Positions 1 to 9,891 of a DNA stretch of 64,000 nucleotides are shown piece by piece. The translations under genes were made by a program, and so were the position numbers. Numbering within the stretch: position 1 is the stretch's first letter; each line of letters begins with the position of its first letter. This DNA comes from Symbiodinium natans (lineage: Eukaryota; Sar; Dinophyceae; Suessiales; Symbiodiniaceae): assembly GCA_905221605.1 (NCBI GenBank), contig CAJNDS010002312.1, forward strand, positions 433,531-497,530, read 5' to 3'. Under the pieces are notes generated by a model, which ran no database searches, was not told the origin of the DNA, and saw nothing but the letters and a program-made list of their open reading frames with translations.

Positions 1-673
1 GCCCACTTGTGGGCTTTACATGGAATGTGGCTTCTTTTGAGATTCCCAATTTCGAGGGCATCTGTGTCGACAATGGTGAGGTGAGCCTGGACCCTAAACC
101 ACGGACACCATGCCTCCTGGAGCCCTGTTGGCCCTCCATGCCTACTTTGCCTTGAGACCCTTACTTTTGGAGGTATATTTGGGGTGCTTAAGGGGACCCC
201 ATTAGTATAGCATAAATGCCCCCTTAATTGAACTCCCTGATAACCTAGTACTTTGCTCCCCGGGTTTCAATCGCTTTCAAAACTGGGCCGTTGAACCAAC
301 CCCAAACCCTAAACCCTAAACCCTAAACCCTAAGCCCTAAGCCCTAAGCCCTAAGCCCTAAGCCCTAAGCCCTAAGCCCTAAGCCCTAAGCCCTAAGCCC
401 TAAGCCCTAATCCCTAAGCCCTAAGCCCTAAGCCCTAAGCCCTAAGCCCTAAGCCCTAAACCCTAAACCCTAAGCCAGGCGGCTTGGCCTGACCAGGGTG
501 AAGGAGAGTGCTCTATCTCCAAGCCTGTTGAGATGTCGGCAGGCGGGTCGTTTAGGGTTTAGGGTTTAGGGTTTAGGGTTTAGGGGGCTTTCTTGAGAGG
601 GCGGGGAAAGGCTCTCCGTACTTGCGTGTGGATGAAGTCGCTCGGGTGCTCTGGGCTCACGCGCCTTGCATAG
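1..673 (+). CDS. Three small exons of an unrecognised protein (5' edge cut by window)
   Basis: Exons are read at 3-80, 479-549 and 594-673. The first reads ...NFEGICVDNGE and ends GAG|GTGAGC. The second follows CCAG| and reads AAWPDQGEGECSISKPVEMS, ending at |GTTTAGGG. The third follows TTTAG| and reads GFLERAGKGSPYLRVDEVAR, ending CATAG|GTTGCT. Exons 1 and 2 join in phase 0; the phase of exon 3 does not match directly, so one border is wrong or an exon was missed. Introns consist mainly of CCCTAAG and TTTAGGG arrays. Cysteines and acidic residues suggest an extracellular protein, but no family is recognised. Confidence 0.5.
296..478. repeat. Telomere-heptamer variant array (CCCTAAG)n with CCCTAAA ends
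   Basis: About two dozen heptamers, mostly CCCTAAG with CCCTAAA at both edges. The block ends in CCAG, which serves as the acceptor for the exon at 479. It is one of the longest variant arrays in the window. Confidence 0.95.
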
Positions 674-1634
674 GTTGCTGGCACGCATTCCCTCAGAGCA
701 GGGGCGCAAGAAAACAGACGGTTTTGTGTCGTTCATGTTTAGTGCATGGTAGTTTGTAAAAGAGCTTGCAATAGAGTTTACAGCATCGTGTCAAACAGTA
801 GAACATACACAATATATGATAGTAGAATATAGTCATTTATTGTACAATATGGTACAATATACTGAAACATAGTGTAAGATAGAAACAAAAGAATAAGCTG
901 GCAAATACGGTATGGTAGAATATAGCTGGAGAGTACATCATAGTATACTGAGTACATCATAGTATACTGTTGTCGAATGGTTTAAGCATTCTACAGTATG
1001 ATGCAACATGAACATAATGTAGAAACTCTAGTATATGGCTCTCTGGTTCCTCTGTAAGGTCAATCGTCAGAGGTAGCTCCGAGTTCGGAGTTCTTCTCTC
1101 CATCGGACTTCTGAACCCCTGAGCTTTGCATGTTTTCTTCACTTGGGGGATTTACGAAAATAGGGGACCCCTAATATAGACCCCCAAATAGTGGGATTCC
1201 CTTAGAATTTGGACCCCAATTCGGTACTCCTCTTATCGTAAGCTCCCACTTTGGATCTGACAAGGCGATCGTGTGCTCATGCGAGTTCGCCATCGCGATC
1301 ACATGGGAGCCGACTCTGAGCAAGCATTCCTGCTTTGTGCCATTGTGCCAGACGTCTAGCATATCTAGGGTGCATCAAGGTTTGTAAATGGTGATTTCTG
1401 GATTTATTAGGGTTAGGGTACAGGGTTTAGGGATAATTCCCAAAAGCAAAGCCCTACAACCGCGTTTGTGTATGGCTGAGGCAGCCCACCGAAGCTTTGA
1501 AAAGATCATGAGAGCCAGTACCTTCCAAGAAATGCCGACACAACACCGGCTCGCCGCAAAATCCTAAAGCCTGAGTCCTGACCTCTGGCAATGACCAGCA
1601 CCCGAGAACCTAAACCCTGAACCCCAAACCCCAG
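674..1634. other. Mostly non-coding, AT-rich stretch with one possible exon
   Basis: The 720-1140 part is AT-rich with many ATAGTA/ATAT motifs and holds no convincing coding sequence. A reading frame at about 1433-1567 (+) begins after TTTAG| and reads MAEAAHRSFEKIMRASTFQE before a stop; it could be a terminal exon, but it lacks independent support. Confidence 0.4.
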
Positions 1635-2147
1635 GACTGGCTGCGTGTGGGCCTCCGTGTCCACACACCTGTGCTGTCGGCGGAGGGGTGCCGGGATGAC
1701 AATGATGCGTAGGGTTTTTTGAGGGTGTCCGAGACCTGAAGAAGGTTTAGGGCTTAGGGTTTAGGGTTTACGAAGGGACTGATATCTTTGAACAGGCCCT
1801 TCTTCCACGAGCGAGTGTGACAGGACTCCAGTTTCCGGCCTGCAACAGCTAAAGAGCTCGGGCTACGCGCTACATGATCGTCATGTAGGGTCCATCGCTT
1901 TGGGGGGTTTTTAGGGTTTGGGGTTTAAAGGCCAACCCGACAGTCCGGTGCTTGGGAGTCTGGCAGGTTCATGCCGCCGCCCGAGATTTTGAGGACCGTT
2001 GCCTCTGAATCCGGGGTCCAGCGTTTGTTTTTTCTTCTAGGGGTACCATGCACGCTCGAAGCTGTCCTCCCCCAGGGTTTAGGGTTTAGGGTTTAGGGTT
2101 TAGGGTTTAGGCGAAGTAGACACTGGAGGAGCAAGTCCTTCCTGGAG
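1635..2147 (+). CDS. Chain of five phase-consistent micro-exons
   Basis: Exons at 1635-1708, 1765-1847, 1931-1966, 2041-2076 and 2111-2147 join with matching phases (out/in 2/1, 1/2, 1/2, 1/2), giving 266 coding bases with no stop. Peptides include DWLRVGLRVHTPVLSAEGCR, DIFEQALLPRASVTGLQFPA, VPCTLEAVLPQ and EVDTGGASPSWR. The acceptor before 2041 has a classical pyrimidine tract. The donor after 1847 is GC; others are GTAGGG, GTTCAT, GTTTAG and GTGCAG. Two acceptors (before 1765 and 2111) are the TTTAG of a telomere block. The introns are only 34-83 bp. No family is recognised; the mix of Cys and Asp/Glu fits an extracellular protein. It may belong to the same gene as the exons at 1-673. Confidence 0.7.
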
Positions 2148-2475
2148 GTGCAGAGACTTACCATGACCGCTAGCGTGGTCCGTGAGAGGCAAGGGGTATG
2201 CAAGCCATGCTCTTGTGATGCCACGCTTCTGATGAGTGTGAAGAGGTGTTGCTAGGGAACCCCTTTTCCTGAAAGTTATGTGAAGACATCTCTAAATTAT
2301 GGTCCCTTCTGTGGTCCTCATTCAAAGGCGGCCCCTCGAATTTGGGGTAACCCCAGAAAGGACCATTTTTGAGAACTGACCAACCATGATTTGTGTCCAT
2401 TCATGCCCTGTTGTCTGGCCACAGTTTCTGAAGACTTGTCCAGGCATCGTATGAACTTCCTCCGTGTCCTTACAG
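2148..2475. other. Intron or spacer without a clear exon
   Basis: Unique sequence between two plus-strand exons. No reading frame with matching splice sites was found on either strand. Confidence 0.4.
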
Positions 2476-2557
2476 GCCGGGTTTTCGCCTGAACGGAGGG
2501 TCCTGCACCAGAGCAGCTTCCCTTCTGTGGCTTCACTTGCTGTGGTGGTGGCGCTAC
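2476..2557 (+). CDS. Possible exon, frame uncertain
   Basis: It follows a good acceptor (TCCTTACAG|GCC). In phase 0 it reads AGFSPERRVLHQSSFPSVAS and then a hydrophobic stretch, before running into a CCCTAAA array. A second frame is also open, and the donor is not clear. Confidence 0.35.
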
Positions 2558-2790
2558 GCCCTAAACCCTAAACCCTAAACCCAAAAGAAACAACCCTAAA
2601 CCCTCAACCCTAAACCCTAAACCCTAAACCCTAAACCTTAAACCCTAAACCCTAAACCCTAAACCCTAAACCCTGAACCCTGAACCCTGAACCCTGAACC
2701 CTGAACCCTGAACCCTGAACCCTGAACCCTAAACCCTAAACCCTAAACCCTAAACCCTAAACCCTAAACCTAAATGCCAAACCCTGAACA
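2558..2790. repeat. Telomere-heptamer array with an internal (CCCTGAA)n block
   Basis: CCCTAAA units flank about nine CCCTGAA units. The variant is homogeneous within its block, which suggests local amplification of one mutated unit. Confidence 0.95.
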
Positions 2791-2828
2791 AACTCCAAAC
2801 CCTTAACTGGGTTCTCGATGGCCGCCAG

Positions 2829-3803
2829 GGAGCTTTCGCGTTCGCGTGCGCCGCTACGCCCAGAACTTCCTCCGCGAGGGCGTCTCAGGAGCCTCGGCTG
2901 GAGATCTCCAGGGTGGGTTTGGAGGGTTCTAATTAGGGTTAGCTATGGTTTGGGATGGGCCCAGAAAGGTGTTTCAAGGGTGTGGAGGGTTGTTAGGGTT
3001 TTTCTCTCGGGTCTTGCAGGATTTTGGGATTTTTTTGGGGGCGTGGGCGTGGGTTTCTTTTTGGAGGTTGGGGGGTCACGGTTTGGGGTAGGGTTTTAGG
3101 GGTTAGGAAGTGAGCTCAAAAGTTATTGGGCCAGCTCTACTAGTAGCTGCCAAGCCTGAAGACCTTAAGGCATAATCCCGAAGCCCCCAAAAGCCCCAAC
3201 CATCCCTGCCAAAAACCCTAATCCCCCAGAGCGAGAGCCTCAACCCCCCAACCCTCCAACAACATCCAAAAATTGAAGCCCTGAACCCCGAACCCTGAGG
3301 CGCTAAACAGCAAAGCCTTGGACCGGCAGTGATCTCCAGGCGTGCTTCGCGTGGGGGCGACGGCTGCAGAACTCGGTGCTACGCTCTGGGGAACCAGCGA
3401 CCCCCGCGCAGCAGGGGATTTCGGTTGTTTCTCCGGTTCCTCTGAGGAGTTATGTTCTCAAAAGGGAATATTACACATGGTGTCTCACTAAGGTGGAGGG
3501 GGAGTTTGGGTTTGGGGTTTAGGGGTTTAGGGGGTGATTTTTCGGATCAAGGACGTGGTTATCAGGGTTCAGGGGGCACCAAAGGTCCTAACCCCTCAGC
3601 CCTCAACCCCAAACACCCGTAAGCCCTCAACCCTAAACCCTGCTGTTAGTGTCTGCCGTGAGTCAGATTTTGCTGGCCTGCGACTGTGGTCAAGCACGTG
3701 CGTTTCGGACACACGCTCTCAGGTTTCAAATGTGCAAGAAGCTGTAGGGTAACCTCGCGCTTCCCTTAGCAGTTTCATTCGCCAGCCTTCACCCTCAACA
3801 ACC

Positions 3804-3842
<39 letters not shown>

Positions 3843-3852
3843 GCCCTCAGCC

Positions 3853-3883
<31 letters not shown>

Positions 3884-4036
3884 ACCCCTCACCCCTCAAC
3901 CCTCAACCCTCAACCCTCGACGCTCAGCCCTGATCTGAGGATCTCTATGGACGAGTCTTGGAATGCGAGCCAACCCTTGAGACGTTGGTGGATGAAGACC
4001 AAGCGCTGCCGCATGTCAAGAGACAAGCAGCAGCAA
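2829..4036 (+). CDS. Four plus-strand exons of an unrecognised, possibly extracellular protein
   Basis: Exons are proposed at 2829-2912 (GSFRVRVRRYAQNFLREG, donor GG|GTGGG), about 3317-3421 (SDLQACFAWGRRLQNSVLRS), 3650-3722 (CRESDFAGLRLWSSTC, acceptor TTAG|, donor CAG|GTTTCA) and about 3931-4036 (MDESWNASQPLRRWWMKT, up to AAAGG|GGTTTTG). The chosen frames have G or C in most third positions; other frames of the first exon are also open. The introns hold CCCTAAA and CCCTCAA arrays. The third exon has cysteine spacing that recalls scavenger-receptor-like modules, but this is only a resemblance. Whether these exons belong to one gene with those upstream cannot be decided from sequence alone. Confidence 0.5.
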
Positions 4037-5096
4037 AGGGGTTTTGAGTTTAGGGTTTAGGGCTTGGGGTGTCGGACTAGGAGTACGCGTAGGAGTAGGA
4101 GGAGGAGGAGGAGTAGGAGTAGCAAGAGTAGCAGGAGTAGCAGGTGTAGGAGTAGTAGAAGTAGCAGTCCACAAGTCCCACCAACAGTCACCAACAGATC
4201 CAATAGCGAGAACAGCAACATCAACCACAACAACAGCCTTGTCGACAGCAAGCGAGACAAATATGAGTTCACAATGGCAATCAACATACCATGCCGAGGC
4301 AGCACCCAGTCTGCATTCTAGTTCTTGTTTCGCCAAGGCTGGCATACTTTGTGACCTTCCCCTGTCCGCAACAAGGAGATGGCAATCCGCACGCCGTCCC
4401 GAGCTTGCATTCGAGGTTTTCAGTTCACCCCAGACCCTAAAATTGCAAAACGCCCAAACCCCAAGCATCCCCACAGTTCTTACAACAGCCGAAAAACAAA
4501 GAACGAGCGACTTTCAGTCCAGGAGGGAAGATTTGTTCTCCTCTATGGCAATAACAAATTATATATATATATATATATACATAGATAGATAGATAGATAG
4601 ATAGATGGATAGACAGATAGATAGAAGGACAAATGTATGTACGCACGCACACACGTACTTACGTATGTATGTATGTATGTATGTCTGTATGTATGAATGA
4701 TGTATACGTGTGTAAACATATGTATGTATGCATGTACATATCTGCGGGACTTTCCGAGCCCATTGTTTGAAGCCTTCGGACCCAACCTTGAAGTGATCTC
4801 TTTTTCTGTCATGGAGCTCGAGAACCCTTCCAGAGTACAATGTAGTAGTAGAGTGTGGAGAGTTTAGATGTTGCAGCGGGATACCACTTCACTTGAGTAT
4901 GGGTAGATGAGGACAGCCCCTCATCGTCCCTGTTCAAGAGTGCAGGGGTGTTTTCGCATTAGTCGCACTTTGATCAGATAGCGTAGTGGTAGAGGCACCA
5001 ACATGACGAGCTCCAAGAATCTCTTGTGCTGAGTGCTGCAGTGTGGCTGCCCAAGAGAGCAAGAGCAAGAACAACCAAGAGAGAAGAGCTCTCAAA
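4037..5096. other. Intergenic spacer with microsatellites, upstream of the cyclophilin
   Basis: It contains a GGA/GTA-rich trinucleotide tract (4077-4165) and a run of (TA)n, (GATA)n, (GTAC)n and (GTAT)n microsatellites at about 4558-4700. Several long open frames are low-complexity and were not accepted. The cyclophilin promoter probably lies here, but no motif can be named. Confidence 0.5.
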
Positions 5097-5654
5097 ATGC
5101 CCAACCCACGGGTCTTCTTCGACATGGAGATCGGGGGGCGCCCCGCCGGTCGCATCGAGATGGAGCTGTTTGCGGACTCGGTCCCGAAGACGGCCGAGAA
5201 CTTCCGCGCCCTGTGCACCGGTGAGAAGGGCAAGGGACGCTCCGGCAAGCCATTGCACTACAAAGGTAGCGCATTCCACCGGGTGATCCCTGACTTCATG
5301 TGCCAGGGTGGCGACTTCACCCGCGGCAACGGCACGGGCGGCGAGTCCATCTACGGCGACAAGTTCAGGGACGAGAATTTCAAGCACAAGCACACCGGGC
5401 CCGGCATCTTGTCCATGGCCAACGCAGGCCCCAATACCAACGGTTCCCAGTTCTTCCTCTGCACCACTGCTACCCCGCACTTGAACGGCAAGCACGTGGT
5501 TTTTGGCAAGGTGGTGGAGGGAATGGACATCGTCCGCCTCATCGAGAAGGAGGGCACCAGCTCGGGCAAGACCAAGCGGCCGGTGGTCATCGACGACTGC
5601 GGCGAGCTGGGCGGCGGTGGCAGCGGCGCCCGTGAGCGCAGCCCGCGCCGCTGA
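5097..5654 (+). CDS. Cyclophilin-type peptidyl-prolyl cis-trans isomerase
   Basis: An intronless 185-residue protein. It should catalyse cis-trans isomerisation of Xaa-Pro bonds during folding; with no signal peptide it is probably cytosolic or nuclear. Catalytic-core motifs are FHRVIPDF (residues 60-67), the [12 protein letters not shown] loop (71-82), [14 protein letters not shown] (107-120) and [10 protein letters not shown] (131-140). The insertion KGKGRSGK (44-51) resembles the divergent loop of plant-type cyclophilins. Position 128, equivalent to Trp121 of human cyclophilin A, is His; that Trp contacts cyclosporin A, so binding may be weaker. The tail [14 protein letters not shown] is a short basic/Ser-Arg extension. 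The start is the first ATG (context ctcaaaATG); the frame stays open upstream to 5043 but without an ATG. Strong codon bias (C/G third bases) suggests high expression. Confidence 0.97.
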   Translation: MPNPRVFFDMEIGGRPAGRIEMELFADSVPKTAENFRALCTGEKGKGRSGKPLHYKGSAFHRVIPDFMCQGGDFTRGNGTGGESIYGDKFRDENFKHKHTGPGILSMANAGPNTNGSQFFLCTTATPHLNGKHVVFGKVVEGMDIVRLIEKEGTSSGKTKRPVVIDDCGELGGGGSGARERSPRR

Positions 5655-5663
5655 AAGCGCCTC

Positions 5664-5713
5664 ATGTAATATAGGGGGTCGGATTAACTACGGATAGTAT
5701 TCCCTTTTGGTCC
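5664..5713. repeat. 50-bp dispersed repeat just after the cyclophilin stop (copy 1)
   Basis: About 50 bp starting ATGTAATATAGGGG and ending TTGGTCC recurs with roughly 85% identity at 37977-38026. Here it forms the likely 3' untranslated region. An imperfect hairpin (5725-5738 with 5764-5777) follows. Confidence 0.7.
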
Positions 5714-5976
5714 ATAGACTAGCATACTGTAGGAGTCCCCAAAATCCTTTTCATATGTAAAAAGGCCCCTACAGTAGCCCGCAGGATGCACAGCTACCTG
5801 AATCTTGAAGTTTTGACTGCGGACAGTCAAGCCCAGAGCAGTGGGGGGTATAATGCGGAAAAGGTCGGGGGCGCTGCTGTGCACAAATCTTGCTGATGAG
5901 CTGTAGTCAAAATGCTTCTGCTAAAGCAACGCAGTCTTCAACTACCCCGTATCTGTCCTTTTCGAAGGGTAGTTAT

Positions 5977-6058
5977 ATGGTCCCTTCATATGGTCCCCCT
6001 TACCTTCTTTAAGAGAACCCTAAGGGTCCCCTTCGAAGAGCCCATATGAAGGGACCAT
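5977..6058. mobile_element. Small palindromic element with a 17-bp perfect inverted repeat
   Basis: ATGGTCCCTTCATATGG (5977-5993) is exactly inverted at 6042-6058 around a 48-bp centre. An outer TTCGAAGG motif also recurs inside. The size and shape match the other short intron-like elements of this window. No target duplication could be defined. Confidence 0.65.
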
Positions 6059-6123
6059 GTATCCTAGCCTAGACCCTAAACCCCAAACCTTAAACTCTAA
6101 ACCCAACACCCTTAGATCTTTAG

Positions 6124-6830
6124 TCAAGGACACATTGGACATCGTGCCTGGACTGGATGTCATCGCCACCGGCCGGGAGGGATGGGCTGCTTGGCTTTTG
6201 AGCCCAAGGCCCAAGGTAGTCCCGCTTTAGGGTACAAGGCTCAGGGCTTAGGGTTTAAGGTTTAGGGTTTAGGGTTTAGGTTTAGGGTTTAGGGTTCAGG
6301 GTTTAGGGTTTAGGGTTTAGGGTTGTGTCAGAACCATCGCCTTGGAGCTGGTCTCAGGAACCCCGGCACAGAAACCTTTGGGGCTTGGGGTTTATAGGGT
6401 TTATACAGGGTTTAGGGTTTATAAGGCTTAGGGCTTTTAGGGTTTAGGTTTTTGGGGTTTAGGGCTTCAGGCTTGCTCGGGGTGTAGAGAGTTGCGTGCC
6501 CTCCCTAAACCCCAAACCCTAAACAAGCCCTAAACCTTAAACCCTAAACCCTAAACCCTAAAGTGTTCTTTGCTGTCTGGGATCCCTTCCGAGGTCATGA
6601 ACTCCGTGCGGTTGCAGACGGCCTCGGCGCTTGCCCCGCGGCGCACTAAACAAAAGAGGACAGAGGTTGCCTGAACCCATCTCGCGAGGGCTTAGGGGTT
6701 TGGGGGTTCAGGGTTTAGGGGTTTAGAGTCTATGGTTCAGGGCCAGGGCTAGGGTTCAGGGTGTAGGGCTACAAAACCTACACACCCTAGAAGTACAAAA
6801 GCTCATGAAACGTGAAATCCAAGCCGCGCA
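6124..6830 (+). CDS. Series of plus-strand exons, phases 0 throughout
   Basis: Exons: 6124-6215 (DIVPGLDVIATGREGWAAWL, donor AAG|GTAGTC), 6321-6389 (acceptor TTTAG|, TIALELVSGTPAQKPLGLG, donor GGG|GTTTAT), a short one starting at 6471 (ACSGCR...), 6564-6665 (acceptor CTAAAG|, GIPSEVMNSVRLQTASALAP, donor GAG|GTTGCC) and about 6768-6830 (LEVQKLMKREIQAAHG, GC donor). The first, second and fourth join in phase 0 with no stop. A further small exon at about 6961-6999 (GSFRLYFRGQWTQ, acceptor GTTCAG|, donor CAG|GTTTGT) probably continues the gene. GSFRLYFRG resembles GSFRVRVRR in the exon at 2829, so a repeated beta-rich module is possible. The family is unknown. Confidence 0.6.
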
Positions 6831-7305
6831 TGGCCCTGAACCCTGAACCCTGAACCCTGAACCCTGAACCTTGAACCCTAAACCCTAAACCCTAAACCCC
6901 AAACCCTAAACCCCAAACCATAAACCCCAAAACCGCTGGACGTGAGTTGCCGAGGTTCAGGGCAGCTTCCGGCTCTACTTTCGAGGGCAGTGGACGCAGG
7001 TTTGTCCACGTGTCGATGTGGGCTTAGGTTGCATTCTTTTTTTTGGGGGGGGGGGGGGGGGGCTTAGCGGTTTTTCGGCTTTTTGAGGTTTTGGGGGGGT
7101 TAGGGTCGCTTTTAGGGGTGTTTAGGGGTTTTTGGTGGTTCAGTGCTTTAGGGGCTAGAGTTTAGGGATTAGGGTTTGCGGATTCGGGTTTGGGGGGGGA
7201 CATCAGAAAGCATGTTCTGAGCCTTTTCGGAATGGTCTATACCGGCAGGACATGTGGTACGATCGTTTGCTCTCTTCTCTTGGGTCTGTTCTTCTCTTCT
7301 CTGAG

Positions 7306-7458
7306 TCTCGCTGCTGCGATGGGCTTTGGGGTTGCGCTTGCATGCCCGGGAAGGCCATCTCGTACCAGGGCTGGCAAGACATCCAGCAGCAGCTGCTGAT
7401 GCTTCCGGGGCTGAGCGACGTGCGCATCTGGCCTTTTGCAGAGGCGCCCCCGCTCTAG
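7306..7458 (+). CDS. Probable terminal exon with stop codon
   Basis: It follows a long pyrimidine tract ending CTCTGAG| and reads 50 codons to a TAG. Peptides include SRCCDGLWGCACMPGKAISY and GWQDIQQQLLMLPGLSDVRI. It is cysteine-rich at the front and then helical. Codons are GC-biased. It may be the end of the gene formed by the exons at 6124-6999. Confidence 0.6.
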   Translation, partial: SRCCDGLWGCACMPGKAISYQGWQDIQQQLLMLPGLSDVRIWPFAEAPPL

Positions 7459-7639
7459 GGGTCAGAGTTCTTAATTCTGAGCCACCTTAAAGGAGGTAAG
7501 GGACCATGTCCAGGGACAATATCCAGGGACCATGAAACTGCATCTGTCTTCCGTGTTCGACTCGCCATCAATCATGGTCATCTTGCAGGTTTCGGCTTCC
7601 CACTGCAACTAGGACAAGCCCTCAGCCAAACCCATTCTT

Positions 7640-7830
7640 AAAGCCGAAAGCCTAAAGCCTAAAGCCTAAAGCCTGAAGCCTAAAGCCTAAAGCCTAAAGC
7701 CTAAAGCCTAAAACCTAAAGCCTAAAGCCTAAAGCCTAAAGCCTAAAGCCTAAAGCCTAAAGCCGAAACTCTAAACCTTAAGCCCTAAACCCGAAACCCT
7801 AATCCCCAAACCCCAAACCCTAAACCCTAG
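7640..7830. repeat. (CCTAAAG)n variant array
   Basis: About 17 nearly uniform CCTAAAG units, followed by CCCTAAA and CCCTAGA. It is a circular permutation plus substitution of the telomere heptamer, homogeneous within the block. Confidence 0.95.
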
Positions 7831-7844
7831 ACCCTAGACCCTAG

Positions 7845-9494
7845 AGGTCCTCCAGGATGGCCGAGAAGGGTGGTCGGTGGGACTGCAGCTGCCAGGGGCA
7901 GCAGGCCCCAGGGATTTTAACATCGCCGGCCTCGATATTTCAGGGGTTTAGGGTTTAGGGTTTAGGGTTTAGGGTTTAGGGGGTTTGGGGGGACTGAAGC
8001 CAAGGGTTCAGGGTTCATACATATATATATATAAAGCCGAGAAGAGGGTATGGTAGCCACAGTTTGTTGGGCTCATTTGATTCTCAGGGGGGGCTTGAAG
8101 GGTTTGGACTTTGGGGTCTTTCGGTCGAGTTTCAAGGATGGCTGAAGCCACTCTGTAGGCCCCAAAACCCAAAACCCAAAACCCAAAACCCAAAACCCTA
8201 AACCCTAAACCCTAAACCCTGAACCCTGAACCCTGAACCCTGAACCCTGAACCCTGAACCCTGAACCCTGAACCCTGAACCCTGAACCCTGAACCCTGAA
8301 CCCTGAACCCTGACCCTAAACCCTAAATCCTAAACCCTAAACCTTAAACCCTAGATCCCATGAAGCAGGTGGCGAGGACATGCCGCAGATTAAAGTCGAC
8401 GGCTCCCAGCTGTCTGGGCCAGGTCGGATCAGGGCGCTTGATTAAAACTCATAGGAGGAGCTGCGGGTTCGGGTTTAGGGTTTGGGGCTTAGGGTTTAGG
8501 GTGTGCTGTTCAGGGTTTAGACTAGAGCAGCAGGAGGATTGGAGAAGCGTGAGAAAGGTGAGGAGATTGGGCGAGCGGCAAGATGTCATCAACACCGCGG
8601 CATGTTCCAGAAATCGTGCCAGTTGGTCCCTCTGAACTAGGTGCTGCGAAGGTAAACGGATCCATGAGAGTTTCTGTCTGTTAACAGGAAGGTTGCTAGT
8701 CATCAATTGTGCGTGCTTGCGACTGTGTGTCTCAAAACCTGCTGCTCTGGTGAGTCGCATGCACAACGTCAGGTAGCACTCTTCACTACACCAGAAACCT
8801 TAAAACTAAACCGGTCGATTTGGGAGCGAAGCACAGAGGCGGAGGATGTGGCGCTAACCAACAAGGGACTTTCGTTCTTCTGCTGTCGTCGTGCTCATTG
8901 TCTGAGGTCGGGCTGGTTTTCTGCTGCTGTTATTACTGCTGATATTCCTGCTGTACTTGTTGCTGCTACTGATGCTGTTGCTCTGCTGCTGCTGCTGCCG
9001 CCATTGGTGGTCAGCTGCATCAGTGGTGATCGGATTGCACCACTTGCAAGCTCGGCCATGTTGGCGTGCTTTGGCTGCAGGCGTTCGTCTGCAGATCGAG
9101 ACGCTTGCAAATGGCTCGCAGGATCTCTTTTTCGAGGAGCCTACTGTCTGCTCGTATGGTTCTGCAGGAGCTTGCAAGAAGGGTTACAGTATACCCTTGT
9201 TCAGTGGCCGCTTCCCTTATGCCTTAGAGAAGTGGCTGCAAGAAGTACCTGCTAAAGCCTAAACCCTAAACCCTAAATTAGGCCCTGAACCCTAAACCCT
9301 AAACCCTAAACCCTAAACCCTAAACCCTAAACCCTAAACCCTAAACCCTAAACCCTAAGCCTTGAACCCTGAACCTTGAACCTTAAAAAGACTACAGGAA
9401 ATACCTGCCGACTGGTTCCGCACGCCCAATGTGCAGCCTCAGGTGGATCGGGCTTTGGGTTCTGCAGGGCCTCAGTGTGCAAGTTGGGCTGGGG
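7845..9494 (+). CDS. Plus-strand multi-exon segment, possible surface protein
   Basis: Exons: 7845-7945 (DFNIAGLDISG, acceptor CCCTAG|, donor |GTTTAGG), 8088-8154 (FGLWGLSVEFQGWLKPL), 8355-8422 (HEAGGEDMPQIKVDGSQLSG), 8563-8651 (TPRHVPEIVPVGPSELGAAK, donor AAG|GTAAAC), 8700-8749 (SSIVRACDCVSQNLLLW, donor TG|GTGAGT), 8832-8890 (TEAEDVALTNKGLSFFCC), 9081-9244 (acceptor GGCTGCAG|, TLANGSQDLFFEEPTVCSYG, donor GAA|GTACCT) and 9398-9494 (IPADWFRTPNVQPQ). Most adjacent exons agree in phase. The intron between 8890 and 9081 is CTG/TTG-rich. The protein carries several cysteines and N-x-S/T sites, so it is probably secreted or membrane-exposed. No domain is recognised. Confidence 0.7.
8164..8345. repeat. 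Telomere-heptamer array, mostly (CCCTGAA)n
   Basis: Blocks of CCCAAAA, CCCTAAA and about twelve CCCTGAA units lie in the intron between the exons at 8088 and 8355, and end in CCCTAG, the acceptor of the latter. Confidence 0.95.
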
Positions 9495-9699
9495 GTTTAG
9501 GGGTTTAGGGTTTAGGGTTTAGGGTTTAGGGTTTAGGGTTTAGGGTTTGGGGTTTAGGGTTAAGGGTGGAGGGTTTGAGGTTTGGGGAGGAACTCTACGC
9601 CCTAAATTCTAAGCCCTAAACCCGAAACCCCAAACCGTAAGCCCTCCCAACCCTTTCACTCCGAAGCCTGCGAATCCTCAAACCCTAAACCGTAGATCC

Positions 9700-9855
9700 T
9701 TAAACCCTAAACCTCTAAACCCCTAAACCCCTAAACCCCTAAACCCCTAAACCCCTAAACCCCTAAACCCCTAAACCCCTAAACCCCTAAACCCCTAAAC
9801 CCTCAACCCTAGGCCCTAAACCCTAACCCTAAACCCTAAACCCTAAGCCTCAAAC
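9700..9855. repeat. (CCCCTAAA)n eight-base variant array
   Basis: About ten units of CCCCTAAA (one extra C), then normal CCCTAAA. A unit-length change spread through the block indicates local slippage or amplification. Confidence 0.95.
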
Positions 9856-9891
9856 CCCCCAAGCAGATACCCGACCCTCTCAGCTTTGCAG

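Noticed and set aside
296-478. A true chromosome end
   Set aside because: The array is short, made of a variant heptamer and followed by 63 kb of further sequence with blocks in both orientations, so it is interstitial.
4044-4592. 182-codon plus-strand ORF before the cyclophilin
   Set aside because: It begins in a GTAGGA repeat and ends in an ATA microsatellite; composition explains it.
4976-5050. tRNA-like A-box (TAGCGTAGTGGTAGAGGC) upstream of the cyclophilin
   Set aside because: No matching B-box, acceptor stem or cloverleaf could be formed in the next 70 bases.
8707-9255. 182-codon ORF including a Leu-rich stretch that could pass for a membrane helix
   Set aside because: It has no ATG, and the Leu-rich part is a CTG/TTG-rich intron between two phase-matched exons read in other frames.
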